Assembly: GCF_019396345.1 (NCBI RefSeq)
Contig: NZ_JAHKRM010000032.1
Location: 62,001-126,000, forward strand
Length of the DNA: 64,000 bases
Direction of reading: 5' to 3'
Origin: Nonomuraea guangzhouensis
GTDB lineage: Bacteria > Actinomycetota > Actinomycetes > Streptosporangiales > Streptosporangiaceae
In this document: piece after piece, positions 1 to 8,826 of the stretch
Position numbering within the stretch: position 1 is the stretch's first letter
How the letters are laid out: every line of letters starts with the position of its first letter
Made by a program: the position numbers and the translations under genes
The notes under the pieces: generated by a model
What the model saw: only the letters and a program-made list of their open reading frames with translations
Databases searched by the model: none
Told to the model about the DNA's origin: nothing

Positions 1-408
1 GCCCTCGATCACGATCACGCCGTCCACGGCGCGGTCGGTGAGGCCGCGGACGGCGGCGCGGACGTCCTTCTCGGTCGGGCTGTCGACCATCGCGACGCTC
101 ACCGAGTAGCCGCGGGCCTGGGCGCCGGTCACGACGGCCTCCACGATGCGGACGTTGAGCACGGCGCTGAGGTTGAACATGACGACGCCGATCGTGCGGA
201 AGCGGCCGGTGGCCAGCGCCCGCGCGGCGATGTTGGCGCGGTAGCCGAGCTGTCTCATGGCCGTCTCGACCTTGAGCCTCGTGGCGGCGGTCACCCGGTC
301 GTTGCCGTTCGCGACCCGGGACACGGTCTGGCCCGATACGCCCGCGAGCTTGGCGACGTCCGCCATCGACGGCCCGCCGGACGATCCCGTACCTGGTAGT
401 CGAGCCAC
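1..408 (-). CDS. LacI-family transcriptional regulator, N-terminal part (runs off left edge)
   Basis: Reading leftwards from a GTG at 408, the translation has a LacI-type helix-turn-helix (MADVAKLAGVSGQTVSRVAN, then a hinge-helix region ending NIAARALATGR) and the start of the periplasmic-binding-like ligand domain (TIGVVMFN). A GAGGAAGGGAGAG ribosome site lies 8 bases before the GTG, which favours it over the ATG at 366. The C-terminal two thirds lie outside the window. The gene is divergent from a sugar ABC importer and GH51 operon, so it is probably that operon's local repressor. Two operator-like palindromes lie between them. Family is certain; the ligand (arabinose-type sugars) is inferred from neighbours. 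Confidence 0.9.
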   Translation of the reverse strand, partial: MARLPGTGSSGGPSMADVAKLAGVSGQTVSRVANGNDRVTAATRLKVETAMRQLGYRANIAARALATGRFRTIGVVMFNLSAVLNVRIVEAVVTGAQARGYSVSVAMVDSPTEKDVRAAVRGLTDRAVDGVIVIEG

Positions 409-491
409 GCGGGGCGCTCTCCCTTCCTCGTAGCAGCGGCGTCAAGGCTACATCGACGCCGTTCGTGGCTGCTAACGGGGCCGCCACGCCT

Positions 492-503
492 GTTTCCGCA
501 AAC
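492..503. promoter_or_regulatory. LacI operator-like site 1 (GTTTCCGCAAAC)
   Basis: A near-palindrome with GTTT/AAAC arms around a central CG, inside the longer inverted repeat GCCTGTTT-CCGC-AAACAGGC. It lies between the divergent LacI gene and the importer operon and matches the second site about 98 bp away. LacI-family operators typically have this shape. Binding by the adjacent LacI protein is inferred. Confidence 0.55.
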
Positions 504-563
504 AGGCTCTAGGGGAGGGTATGGCCCCTGAACTGGCCTTTTGAGAACTTCACCGGGACGCCC

Positions 564-601
564 TTGACGTTGATAGACGTCAACCGTAGGTTTGCGCAAA
601 C
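564..601 (+). promoter_or_regulatory. Promoter of the arabinoside importer operon with LacI operator-like site 2
   Basis: TTGACG at 564-569 and TAGGTT at 587-592, 17 bases apart, form a plausible sigma-70-type promoter. The 12-bp perfect palindrome GTTTGCGCAAAC (590-601) overlaps the -10 and likely start point, the position expected for a repressor operator. The -35 also sits in an inverted repeat, TTGACGT-N6-ACGTCAA (564-583). Promoter strength and start point were not tested. Confidence 0.5.
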
Positions 602-681
602 ATGGATCCGCTTCGCGGGGAGTCCTGATCGTTCGGGGCTGGGCGGGATCGTGACCGAGCCGACTACGAAGAGGAGTCGCC

Positions 682-2187
682 ATGGGGTCGCATCGCCGAA
701 TCCCTGGAATCCCACCCGGCGTGGCAGGCGTCAGCCGCCGCCAGTTCCTCGGCGGCGCGAGCGCCGCCGTCCTGGCCACGGCGCTGACCGCGTGCACCGG
801 CGGCGGGCAGCTGAGCCGCCGGAGCCAGGACGCGGGTAACACGCTGCAGTGGTGGGACCAGTTCAGGCCGCTGACCAAAATGCTGGAGAGCGACCTGTTC
901 ACCCCTTACGAGCAGGGCCACCAGGGCGTCACGATCGAACGGCGCCAGATGGACGCGCCCGACCTGGGCCAGGCGCTGCAGGTGGCCAGGCGCAGCAACC
1001 AGATGCCGGACGTGCACTCGCTGGCGGGGCTGGGCGCGGTCTCCCCGGCCGCCCTGGTCGGCGAGGGCTGGTTCCAGCCGGTCGGCAAGCTGGCCGATTT
1101 CGCCGGCAGCCCGATCGCCGGGCAGCTCTACGACGGCATCCACCGCTTCAACGGTGAGATCTACTCCTTCGCCCCGTTCTCCGGCCGCAATCACGACGCG
1201 GTGCCGTGGTTCAACTCGGCGCTGCTCAAGGAGGCCAAGCTGGATCCCGAGGACGAGCCGGCCACCTGGGACGACCTGCGCGCCGTCGCCCGCCGCCTGA
1301 CCAAGGGCGACGTGCACGGGATGGTGATCCCGCTCAAGGATCCCGCGTACCTGGCGGCGCTGGTGCACCGGCTCGCCACGACCGCGGGCGCCCCCGGCCC
1401 CGGCGCCGTCGACTGGGCGACGGGCGAGTACGTCCACGACTCCCAGCCGTACATCGACGCCATCGAGTTCCTCGTCTCGCTGCAGAAGGACAAGGTCGTC
1501 CACCCGGCGTCCGCGTCGATGGGCCCGCGCGACGCCCGCGCCCGCTGGGCAGCCGGGCAGGCGGCCATCTACCTGTGGGGCGCGTGGTTCGTCGGCGGCC
1601 TGCGCGTGGACGAGCCCGAGGCGGTCGAGCGCGGGGTCGGCGTGTGGCACATCCCGTGCCCCGAGACCACCAGGAACTTCGTCTACAGCCCTCCGTCGCC
1701 CGGCACGTTCTGGGTGTCGGGCCAGTCGAAGAAGGCCAAGACCGCGGCCGAGGTGCTGTTGGCGATGACCACCAAGGAGTTCCAGCTCAAGCTGGCCGCC
1801 GCCATGGACCAGCCGCCCGCGCTGGCCGAGGTGGTGAAGGAGGCGGAGGTGCACCCCGCCTACCGGCAGTGTGTCGCCAACTTCCAGGACGACGTGCGCA
1901 TCGGGCCGGTGCCCGAGGTCGGCACGCCGGGCGTGTGGCAGGTGCTCGCCGAGATGCGCGACATCCACCCCGACCTCGGCGACATCGTCCAGTCGGTGCT
2001 GACCGGCGCCAAGTCGGACGTGGGCGGCCAGCTCCGGCGCTACAAGGACCAGCTCAGCGCCGAGCGCGAGCGCGCCATCAAGGCGGTCAAAGACAAGAAG
2101 GGGGGCCAGGTCGGCCTCGACGCCTGGGTCTTCGCCAACTGGGACCGCGAGAAGGACTACGAGCAGCGGGATTACGCCAGCCGCTGA
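682..2187 (+). CDS. Sugar ABC transporter substrate-binding lipoprotein (Tat-exported)
   Basis: A 501-residue family-1 extracellular solute-binding protein. The N-terminus has a twin-arginine motif (S18-RRQFL), a hydrophobic stretch and a lipobox with Cys38 (LTAC), so it should be exported folded and lipid-anchored. A GAGGAG ribosome site at 671-676 supports the ATG. It is followed by two permease genes (22 bp, then a 4-bp overlap) and a GH51 arabinofuranosidase, pointing to arabino-oligosaccharides as cargo (inferred from context). No ATPase gene is present; as in other actinomycete sugar importers, a shared MsiK-type ATPase elsewhere probably powers it. Confidence 0.9.
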   Translation: MGSHRRIPGIPPGVAGVSRRQFLGGASAAVLATALTACTGGGQLSRRSQDAGNTLQWWDQFRPLTKMLESDLFTPYEQGHQGVTIERRQMDAPDLGQALQVARRSNQMPDVHSLAGLGAVSPAALVGEGWFQPVGKLADFAGSPIAGQLYDGIHRFNGEIYSFAPFSGRNHDAVPWFNSALLKEAKLDPEDEPATWDDLRAVARRLTKGDVHGMVIPLKDPAYLAALVHRLATTAGAPGPGAVDWATGEYVHDSQPYIDAIEFLVSLQKDKVVHPASASMGPRDARARWAAGQAAIYLWGAWFVGGLRVDEPEAVERGVGVWHIPCPETTRNFVYSPPSPGTFWVSGQSKKAKTAAEVLLAMTTKEFQLKLAAAMDQPPALAEVVKEAEVHPAYRQCVANFQDDVRIGPVPEVGTPGVWQVLAEMRDIHPDLGDIVQSVLTGAKSDVGGQLRRYKDQLSAERERAIKAVKDKKGGQVGLDAWVFANWDREKDYEQRDYASR

Positions 2188-2209
2188 GGGGCGGCCGGAC
2201 AGGAGCACC

Positions 2210-3154
2210 ATGACGACAACCCCCGGGCACGCCGCCGCGCGCCCCCGCCCCGGACGGCTGAGGCGCCTGCGCAAGGACTGGTGGATCTACCTCTTCCTGC
2301 TGCCGACCCTCGTCGGGTACGGCGCGTACACCATCTACCCCCTGCTGGCGTCCTGGTGGTTCGGCTTCCTCGACTGGCCGGGCTTCGCCGACACCGGGAC
2401 GTTCATCGGCGTCGAGAACTTCACCCGGCTGATCGGGGACGAGCTGTTCTGGAACGCCTTCCGGAACTCGCTCGTGTTCCTCGTGATCGCCGTACCCCTG
2501 CGGGTCGGGCTGGCGCTGGCGCTGGCGATCGTGCTCAACCGCAAGAAGACGCCCTTCAAGGGCTTCTTCCGCACACTGTTCTTCCTGCCGGTCGTCACCA
2601 CGGGCGCCATCGTCGGCATCGTGTTCACGCTGCTGCTGGACGCCAGTGGCCCGGTGAGCGTGTCGCTGGTGTGGGCGGGCCTGATCGACTCGCCGGCCAA
2701 CTTCGCCGCCGACGCCGGTACCTCGCTCTACGCCGGGATCGCCGTCTGGGTGTGGAAGTGGCTGGGCATCACCCTCATCTACTGGCTGGCCGCGCTGCAG
2801 ACGATCCCGCAGGGCGTCCACGAGGCTGCGATGATCGACGGGGCGGGCCCCTGGGCGGAGTTCCGGCGCGTCACGCTGCCGCTGCTGGTGCCGTTCCTGG
2901 TGATCATCACGCTGATCGACACCGTGGCGGCGTTCAACGTCTTCGACCTGATGCAGACCCTCACCGGCGGGGGCCCGTCCTTCTCCTCCGAGGTGATCGA
3001 GATCTTCATCTTCCGCACCGCCTTCCAGGCCACCGTCCCGCAGCTCGGGTACGCCTCGGCGGCGGCGGTGCTGTTCGGGCTGCTCACCATGGTCCTGGCG
3101 ATCGCGCAGGCGCTGGGCATGCGCTGGGCCAGGAACCGGATGGGCGCGGCATGA
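2210..3154 (+). CDS. Sugar ABC transporter permease (MalF/UgpA type)
   Basis: A 314-residue inner-membrane permease with about six transmembrane segments. It carries the EAA loop that contacts the ATPase (EAAMIDGAGPWAEFRRVTLP, near residue 205). The first membrane segment follows a basic N-terminus. It pairs with the next permease, whose ATG overlaps this stop by 4 bp, so translation is probably coupled. Specificity is inferred from the operon (GH51 arabinofuranosidase). Confidence 0.92.
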   Translation: MTTTPGHAAARPRPGRLRRLRKDWWIYLFLLPTLVGYGAYTIYPLLASWWFGFLDWPGFADTGTFIGVENFTRLIGDELFWNAFRNSLVFLVIAVPLRVGLALALAIVLNRKKTPFKGFFRTLFFLPVVTTGAIVGIVFTLLLDASGPVSVSLVWAGLIDSPANFAADAGTSLYAGIAVWVWKWLGITLIYWLAALQTIPQGVHEAAMIDGAGPWAEFRRVTLPLLVPFLVIITLIDTVAAFNVFDLMQTLTGGGPSFSSEVIEIFIFRTAFQATVPQLGYASAAAVLFGLLTMVLAIAQALGMRWARNRMGAA

Positions 3155-3990
3155 CGGCGCGTCCCCGGCCGAGCGCCGGGCAGGTGGTGACCGCCGTCCT
3201 GCTGCTCGTGCTCGGCGGCCTGTGGGTCTACCCGTTCATCTGGCTGGTCTCGGCCTCGCTGAAGACCTCGCCCGAGATCTTCGGCTCGGGGCTCGGCCTG
3301 CTGCCCGAGGAGCCGGTCTGGGCGAACTACGCCCGCGCCTGGACCGAGGTCGGCTTCGCCAGGTACTTCGTCAACACTCTCGCCATCACCGTGGGCACGG
3401 TGGTGCTCGTCGTCGTGCGCAGCGCCCTGGCGGGCTACGTGCTGGGCCGCTACGACTTCGCCGGCAAGAAGGTCGTCATCGGCCTGTTCCTGGTCACGTT
3501 CTTCCTGCCCGAGGGGTACACGATCATCCCGATCACCCAGCTCACCGACCAGCTGGGGCTGCTCAACACGCACGCCGGCGTGATACTCGGCCTGGGCGCG
3601 GGCGGGCAGATCGCCTCGACCCTCCTGTACGCCGGGTTCTTCAGGAAGCTGCCGAACGAACTGGAGGAGTGCGCCCGCCTGGACGGCGCGGGCCACTTCA
3701 CCGTCTTCTTCCGCGTGATGCTCCCTCTGGCCTGGCCGATCACCGCCACGGTGGTCATCCTCACGTACCTGTTCGCCTGGAACGTCTACCTGCTTCCGCT
3801 GGTGTTCACGCTCAGCGACCCCGATCTGCGGACGCTGGCCGTGGGCATGACGGTCTTCATGGGCGAGCGGGAAACGGACTGGTCGGGGATGGCCGCGGCC
3901 GCCGTGATCTCGCTGATCCCGGTGATCGCCGTTTTCGTCGTCCTCCAGCGGAAGTTCGTCGACAGCATCGCGGGAGCGGTGAAGCAGTGA
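3151..3990 (+). CDS. Sugar ABC transporter permease (MalG/UgpE type)
   Basis: A 279-residue permease with six predicted membrane segments and the EAA loop EECARLDGAGHFTVFFRVML. The start is the ATG in the ATGA overlap with the upstream permease; a long open frame extends upstream but is the other frame of that gene. It forms the heterodimeric channel with the upstream product. The GH51 gene follows 13-22 bp downstream, depending on its start. Confidence 0.92.
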   Translation: MTARPRPSAGQVVTAVLLLVLGGLWVYPFIWLVSASLKTSPEIFGSGLGLLPEEPVWANYARAWTEVGFARYFVNTLAITVGTVVLVVVRSALAGYVLGRYDFAGKKVVIGLFLVTFFLPEGYTIIPITQLTDQLGLLNTHAGVILGLGAGGQIASTLLYAGFFRKLPNELEECARLDGAGHFTVFFRVMLPLAWPITATVVILTYLFAWNVYLLPLVFTLSDPDLRTLAVGMTVFMGERETDWSGMAAAAVISLIPVIAVFVVLQRKFVDSIAGAVKQ

Positions 3991-4012
3991 CCGGAACGGA
4001 GTCTTGAACCAC

Positions 4013-5653
4013 ATGTCTGTCCACGGCCGTGAGGCACTCGTGACGATCGACACCCGCCGCCCGGCGGGCCGGATCGACGACGACGTCTACGGACATTTCC
4101 TGGAATCGGCGTTCTTCGGGAACATCGAGGGCGGCGTCTTCGACGAGGGCTCACCGCTGTCCGTCACCGAGCCAGGCCTGCTCGACGGCGTCCGCGCCGA
4201 CGTGCTCGACCTGGTACGCGAGCTGGGCCCGGGGCCGATCCGCTGGCCGGGTGGCAACTTCACCTCGGCCTACAACTGGGAGGACGGCGTCGGCCCGCGC
4301 GATGCCCGGCCGAGCCGGCTGGAGCTGGCCTGGGGCGGGCAGGAGTCCAACCGCTTCGGCACCGACGAGTTCCTGGCCTGGTGCGAGGCGGCCGGCGCGG
4401 AGCCGTACCTGGTGCACTCCTGCCGGAACGTGGACGAGGCGGTGCGCTGGGTCGAGTACACCAACTCCGCACGCGCGACCACGCTCACCGGCCGCCGCGC
4501 CGCGAACGGGCGGGCCGAACCGTGGAAGGTGCGCTACTGGGGCGTGGGCAACGAGGTCTACGGGCCGTGGCAGATGGGCCACCGCACGGCCGAGGAGTAC
4601 GCCGCCGCCGCCCGCGAGCACGCCCGGTTCATGCGCCTGGTCGACCCCGAGATCCGCCTGATCGGCGTCGGCATCCCCTGGCAGCAGGAGCAGTGGACGC
4701 GCCCGGTGCTGGCCCGCGCGGGCGAACTCCTGGACTACCTGTCCCTGCACCTGTACGGAGCCGGCACCCACCTGTGGACCGGCGACGACTACGACGCCGT
4801 CGTGGCCCAGGCGCTGTACTTCGAGCGGGAGATCCACGCCTACTCCCGGCTCGTCACCGACCTCGCCGCCGAGGTGGGCCTGGAACGCCCGCCCGCGCTC
4901 GCACTCGACGAGTGGACCATGCGCCATCTCGAACCCGAGGACTGGCCGCAGCCGCTGCCCGGCGACGACGGCGGCGTCGCCGAGCGCGAACTGCCCGAGG
5001 CGGGCGACGGCCCAGGACGCCGGGTCCGGGTGAACCGATGGAGCCCCCGCACCGTCGCCGACCTGGTCTTCTGCGCCGGAGTCTGCCACGCCGTGCACCG
5101 CTCGGCCGCTCTGCCCGCACCTGTGTCCATGGCCAACCCGGTCAACCTGGTCAACGCCAACGGCCTGGTGGTCGCCCGCCCCGGCGGCGCCCTGCGCTCG
5201 GCGATCTACCACCTCTGGCACCTCTACCGGCACCACACGGGCAGGACCGTGCTGCGGTCCGAGGTGGACGGCCCGGCCAGGACGGCCGCGGTCCGGCTCG
5301 GCGACACCTGGGGGCCGGACGGCCGGCTGCTCACCGAGCCCATGACCGTCCCGTACATCGACGTCTCGGCCACCCGCGCCGACGACGGCTCGGTGCGGGT
5401 GGCCGTCGTCAACCGGCACCGCGACGAGACCATCCGGGTGCGGCTCGTCCTCGACGGCAGCGCCGACGCCACCCCCGCCCGCGCGCGGGTACGCACCGTC
5501 GGCGGCGACGCCGCCTTGGGCGCGGTCAACACGCTCGGCGCGCAGGACACGATCGCCGTGCGCGACCTGGGCGAGATCGAGGCGAACGGCGGGATCTGGG
5601 AGCTCGCGCCGCACTCGGTGACCGTACTGACCCTCATCGAGAAGCTTTCGTGA
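4013..5653 (+). CDS. Alpha-L-arabinofuranosidase, GH51
   Basis: GH51 retaining enzyme that removes terminal arabinofuranosyl residues from arabinan or arabinoxylan oligosaccharides. Visible motifs are the acid/base Glu in VGNEVYGPW (about residue 184 counted from the TTG at 4004) and the nucleophile Glu in ALDEW (about 303). An N-terminal (beta/alpha)8 barrel is followed by a beta-sandwich tail. No signal peptide is seen, so it should act in the cytoplasm on imported oligosaccharides. A TTG at 4004 is an alternative start, but it is only 3 bases from ACGGAG; ATG 4013 is preferred. The 3' end overlaps the convergent GMC gene by 20 bp. Total length near 547 residues fits the family. Confidence 0.9.
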   Translation: MSVHGREALVTIDTRRPAGRIDDDVYGHFLESAFFGNIEGGVFDEGSPLSVTEPGLLDGVRADVLDLVRELGPGPIRWPGGNFTSAYNWEDGVGPRDARPSRLELAWGGQESNRFGTDEFLAWCEAAGAEPYLVHSCRNVDEAVRWVEYTNSARATTLTGRRAANGRAEPWKVRYWGVGNEVYGPWQMGHRTAEEYAAAAREHARFMRLVDPEIRLIGVGIPWQQEQWTRPVLARAGELLDYLSLHLYGAGTHLWTGDDYDAVVAQALYFEREIHAYSRLVTDLAAEVGLERPPALALDEWTMRHLEPEDWPQPLPGDDGGVAERELPEAGDGPGRRVRVNRWSPRTVADLVFCAGVCHAVHRSAALPAPVSMANPVNLVNANGLVVARPGGALRSAIYHLWHLYRHHTGRTVLRSEVDGPARTAAVRLGDTWGPDGRLLTEPMTVPYIDVSATRADDGSVRVAVVNRHRDETIRVRLVLDGSADATPARARVRTVGGDAALGAVNTLGAQDTIAVRDLGEIEANGGIWELAPHSVTVLTLIEKLS

Positions 5654-7175
5654 CCGACGATCCCGACCATCCTCTGAGAGCGCGGACGAGATGCTCGGCG
5701 AGCGCGACGACGGGCAGGCCGGTGGTAGCACGAGGGATCACCGGCATGATCGAGGCGTCGATGACCCATAGGTTGTCGCTGCCGTGCACGCGCCCCGCGC
5801 CGTCGACCACGGCGCCCGCGGCCGGATCGGGGCCGATCGCGCAGGTGCCCACCGGATGCCAGTAGTGGGCGGCGGAAGCACGCATCGCGGCCGCACTTGC
5901 CCTCGGACGGGCGCTGAACTCGTCGAGCGGTGCCCCGAGCAGCGGTGCGAGCGCTGGCGAAGCGGCCATGCGCCGGCACAGGTCGATGCCGTCCCGCAGC
6001 ACGCCCAGGTCGGCCCCGTCCTGGTCCGTCAGGTAAGCGTGGTCGATGACGGGCTTGGACGTGGGGTCGAGAGAGGAGAGCCGGAGCGTGCCTCGGGAGC
6101 GCGGGGCGAGGCACGCGGCCGGCAGCACGCAGGCCCAGCCGTCCGCGGCGCGGGTGGTCCACGGCAGGAGATGGAGGTCGTAGGGGGCACGGCCACCGGT
6201 CGAGCGCGCCTTGCCGATGACCTGTTCGTCCGGCAGGGGGCGCAGTCGTTCATGGTCGGCGAGTCGCCGCGTCAGTTCGTCACTCGCCGCGAAGCGCAGT
6301 TCGAGCATGGGTTGGTCGTGCAGGTTGCGGCCGACGCCCGGGAGGTCGAGGCGGGGACGCACACCCAGGGCACGCAGGTCGTCGGCCGGCCCTATGCCGC
6401 TGCGCAGGAGCACCTCCGGGCTGCCGTAGGTGCCGCCGCAGAGCACGAACCGATCGGCTTCCACGAGGAGCCGTTCGCTTCCTCGAAGCACGTGGGCGCG
6501 TCGGACCGTCGAGCCGTGTAGCTCCAGCCGGTCGACCAGCGCCTGGTCGATGATGTGCAATCCGCTCTCGTCACGGACCGGATCGAGGTAGGCGAAACCG
6601 GTGTTCCAGCGCACGCCGCCGGGGTTGTTCACGGGTGACGGGCCGCAGCCGGGGCCGCCGAAGAGGTCGTCCAGGTCGTCCGTCCGCGGGATACCGCACT
6701 CGACCATGGCGTCCATCGCCGCGGCCTGGAAGGGGGTGAGCTCCTGTTCGGAGTAGTGCCTGACGCGCAGCCTGGCCGCGCTCTCCTTCATCAGGCCGGT
6801 GAGCGATTCGTCGGTCCAGGAGAGCCCCCATGAGCGGTAGTCGGAGGCGTGGCCCACGGTCTGGGAGCAGCCGTTGTGGGAAGAACAGCCGCCGATGACC
6901 CGCGCGCGCTCGAACGCCAGGTCGCGGCCGGGGTGTGCGCCGGGGCCGCGATAGCCCCAGTCATGCGTGTCCGGCAGCGTCGAGCTGTCGAGGAGCTCGC
7001 GCGGCCACCGTCCCGAGTCGAAGGAGCCGTAGTCGGGCCCGGCCTCGACTACCACCACGGACAGGGAGGTGGTTTCGAGCAGGCGCCCGGCGACGACCGC
7101 CCCGGCCGTGCCACCGCCAAGAATCGCGATGTCCGCGCGTACGCGCTGGTCCAAGTCGTTCGTAGCGCTTACCAT
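5634..7175 (-). CDS. GMC-family FAD-dependent oxidoreductase
   Basis: A 513-residue member of the glucose-methanol-choline oxidoreductase family. The N-terminus has the FAD Rossmann motif GGGTAGAVVAGRLLE (about residues 20-34) and the C-terminus has the family His region (HYWHPVGTCAIG). Such enzymes oxidise alcohols to aldehydes; the substrate is unknown. The gene is divergent from a DJ-1/PfpI gene across 53 bp carrying one of five shared operator-like sites, tying it to the TetR island. With the aldehyde dehydrogenase at 13096-14541 it could supply an alcohol-to-acid route (inference). No clear ribosome site precedes the ATG at 7175. The 3' end overlaps the GH51 gene by 20 bp. Confidence 0.9.
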   Translation of the reverse strand: MVSATNDLDQRVRADIAILGGGTAGAVVAGRLLETTSLSVVVVEAGPDYGSFDSGRWPRELLDSSTLPDTHDWGYRGPGAHPGRDLAFERARVIGGCSSHNGCSQTVGHASDYRSWGLSWTDESLTGLMKESAARLRVRHYSEQELTPFQAAAMDAMVECGIPRTDDLDDLFGGPGCGPSPVNNPGGVRWNTGFAYLDPVRDESGLHIIDQALVDRLELHGSTVRRAHVLRGSERLLVEADRFVLCGGTYGSPEVLLRSGIGPADDLRALGVRPRLDLPGVGRNLHDQPMLELRFAASDELTRRLADHERLRPLPDEQVIGKARSTGGRAPYDLHLLPWTTRAADGWACVLPAACLAPRSRGTLRLSSLDPTSKPVIDHAYLTDQDGADLGVLRDGIDLCRRMAASPALAPLLGAPLDEFSARPRASAAAMRASAAHYWHPVGTCAIGPDPAAGAVVDGAGRVHGSDNLWVIDASIMPVIPRATTGLPVVALAEHLVRALRGWSGSSVTKASR

Positions 7176-7190
7176 GGAAGAAGTTTAATC

Positions 7191-7209
7191 GATCGAACGA
7201 TAAAAGAAC
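7191..7209. promoter_or_regulatory. TetR-regulon operator-like site A
   Basis: GATCGAACGAT at 7191-7201, followed by AAAAGAAC, lies in the 53-bp gap between the divergent GMC and DJ-1/PfpI genes. The same 11-mer occurs exactly at site D (26643-26653), and variants occur at 13042, 23692 and 28571. Its right half is the least conserved of the five. It could control both flanking genes. Confidence 0.55.
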
Positions 7210-7228
7210 TAGAAGGCAGGTACAGAGA

Positions 7229-7894
7229 GTGGACGTCGCCATCCTCATCTACGAAGGGTTCACCGCCCTGGACGTCACCGGGCCGTTCGAAGTGCTGAGC
7301 CGCCTGCCGGACGCCCGCGTGCGGTTCGTCTCCGCGACGCCGGGGATGGTCGCCGCCGATCAGCCTGGATTCGGCCTCGTGGCCGAGCCGCTGGAGAGTA
7401 TGGAGCGGCCGGGCGTGGTCGTGGTCTCCGGCGGCAGCACCACCACGCGGTTCCTGGACGACGAGGCCGTCCTGTCCTGGTTGCGCCGGACGCACGAGAC
7501 CAGCGTGTGGACGACGTCGGTGTGCACCGGCTCCCTCCTGCTCGGTGCCGCGGGGCTGCTCCAGGGGCGCGCGGCCACGACCTTCTGGTACGAGCTGGAC
7601 AGCCTGCGTTGCTTCGGGGCCGAGCCGGTGTCCCGTCGTGTGGTCGAGGACGGGAAGATCATCACGGCGGCCGGCGTGTCATCCGGCATCGACATGGCAT
7701 TGGTGGTCTGTGATCGGCTGCAGGGCCCTGCCTATGCGCAGGCTGTGCAGCTGGGGATCGAGTACGACCCCCAGCCTCCGCACGACGCCGGCTCGGTGGA
7801 CAAGGCCCCGGCGGAAGTGGTGCGGTTCATGCGGGACAACCTGGAACGCGCGTACGGCCCCTCGTGGGCCCGCCGGAACTATCACACCTCCTGA
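7229..7894 (+). CDS. DJ-1/PfpI-family protein, isonitrile hydratase-like
   Basis: A 221-residue GATase1-like/DJ-1 superfamily protein with a GTG start. Asp15 (ALDVTGPFE), Cys99 and Thr100 (SVCTGSLLLGAAG) keep the spacing of the Asp17/Cys101/Thr102 triad known from Pseudomonas isocyanide (isonitrile) hydratase, which converts isonitriles to N-substituted formamides. There is no C-terminal AraC DNA-binding domain, so it is an enzyme-type member, not a GlxA-type regulator. It shares an operator-like site with the divergent GMC gene. Its 3' end overlaps the convergent ABC ATPase gene by 13 bp. Isonitrile substrate is a family-based inference; glyoxalase- or amidase-like roles remain possible. Confidence 0.8.
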   Translation: MDVAILIYEGFTALDVTGPFEVLSRLPDARVRFVSATPGMVAADQPGFGLVAEPLESMERPGVVVVSGGSTTTRFLDDEAVLSWLRRTHETSVWTTSVCTGSLLLGAAGLLQGRAATTFWYELDSLRCFGAEPVSRRVVEDGKIITAAGVSSGIDMALVVCDRLQGPAYAQAVQLGIEYDPQPPHDAGSVDKAPAEVVRFMRDNLERAYGPSWARRNYHTS

Positions 7895-8826
7895 GCCTGC
7901 CAGGCGAAGTGGCAGGCCACCCGGTGCCCGTCCCGCCGGACCTCCGGTGGGGCGGCGGTGCCGCACCTGGTTGCAGCGGCCGGACAGCGCGGGTGGAAGC
8001 GGCAGCCGGGCGGTAGGTGGAGCGGGCTGGGCGGCTCGCCCAAGGCCCGGGCGCCGAGCCGGCGCCGGTCCGCCGATGGGACGGCGTCGAGCAGTACGCG
8101 CGTGTACGGGTGTCCGGGGTGTGCGAAGACCTCGGCGGCGGGTCCTTCCTCGACGACGCGTCCCAGGTACATCACGGCGACGCGGTCGCAGAGCCGCCGC
8201 ACCACGGCCAGGTCGTGAGAGATGAAGAGCACCGTCAGATTCAGCCGTTCGCGCAGCTCGCACAGCAGGTTGAGCACGGCGCCCGCCACGGACGCGTCGA
8301 GCGAGGCCACGGCCTCGTCGGCGACCAGCACGTCGGGTGCCACGGCGAGCGCGCGGGCGATGGCGATGCGCTGTCGCTGACCGCCCGACAGCTCGCGAGG
8401 GCGGGCGCGGAGATGCTCCTCGCCCAGTCCGACCATCTCCAGCAGCTCGCGGGTACGATGCGCGACCTGGTCGGCGGAATGCTTCCGCAGCGGCTCGGCC
8501 AGGGTCTGCGCGACCGTGCGCAGGGGGTCGAGGGAAGATCCCGGATCCTGGTAGATCATCTGAACGCGGCGGCGCATGCCGGGCGGGCGCCGTCGAGGCA
8601 CGGGAACGCCGTCGAGCAGCACACGGCCGGCGGACGGCAGGGTGAGGCCGACGATCGCGCGGCCGAGCGTCGACTTGCCGCAGCCGCTCTCGCCCACCAG
8701 ACCCAGGATCTCGCCCCGGGCGAGTCCCAGCTCCACTCCGTCCACAGCGCGGATGCGTCGCCGGAACAGTCCGTCCTGCACGGCGTAGGCCACGGTCAAC
8801 TGCTCCGCCCGTACCAGCTCGCTCAT
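7882..8826 (-). CDS. Oligopeptide/dipeptide-type ABC transporter ATPase (OppF/DppF), system 1
   Basis: A 314-residue ATPase with Walker A (GESGCGKST), the ABC signature (LSGGQRQR), Walker B (VLVADEAVASLD) and the C-terminal oligopeptide-transporter cysteine segment (GCRFHPRCPAAATRCG) typical of Opp/Dpp ATPases. It is the last gene of the five-gene operon 13034 to 7882, overlapping the previous ATPase gene by 4 bp after a GAGGAGG site. It pairs with the upstream OppD-type ATPase to drive import. Its substrate is unknown. Confidence 0.92.
   Translation of the reverse strand: MSELVRAEQLTVAYAVQDGLFRRRIRAVDGVELGLARGEILGLVGESGCGKSTLGRAIVGLTLPSAGRVLLDGVPVPRRRPPGMRRRVQMIYQDPGSSLDPLRTVAQTLAEPLRKHSADQVAHRTRELLEMVGLGEEHLRARPRELSGGQRQRIAIARALAVAPDVLVADEAVASLDASVAGAVLNLLCELRERLNLTVLFISHDLAVVRRLCDRVAVMYLGRVVEEGPAAEVFAHPGHPYTRVLLDAVPSADRRRLGARALGEPPSPLHLPPGCRFHPRCPAAATRCGTAAPPEVRRDGHRVACHFAWQAQEV

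Noticed and set aside
370..420. CRISPR, tRNA or mobile-element signals anywhere in the window
   Set aside because: I looked for regularly spaced repeats, cloverleaf-type sequences, transposase motifs and terminal inverted repeats and saw none; this coordinate is only a placeholder for a window-wide negative.
4151..5731. A 526-codon frame on the minus strand opposite the GH51 gene
   Set aside because: The GH51 translation has catalytic motifs; the opposite frame is an acidic/Gly-rich shadow without motifs.
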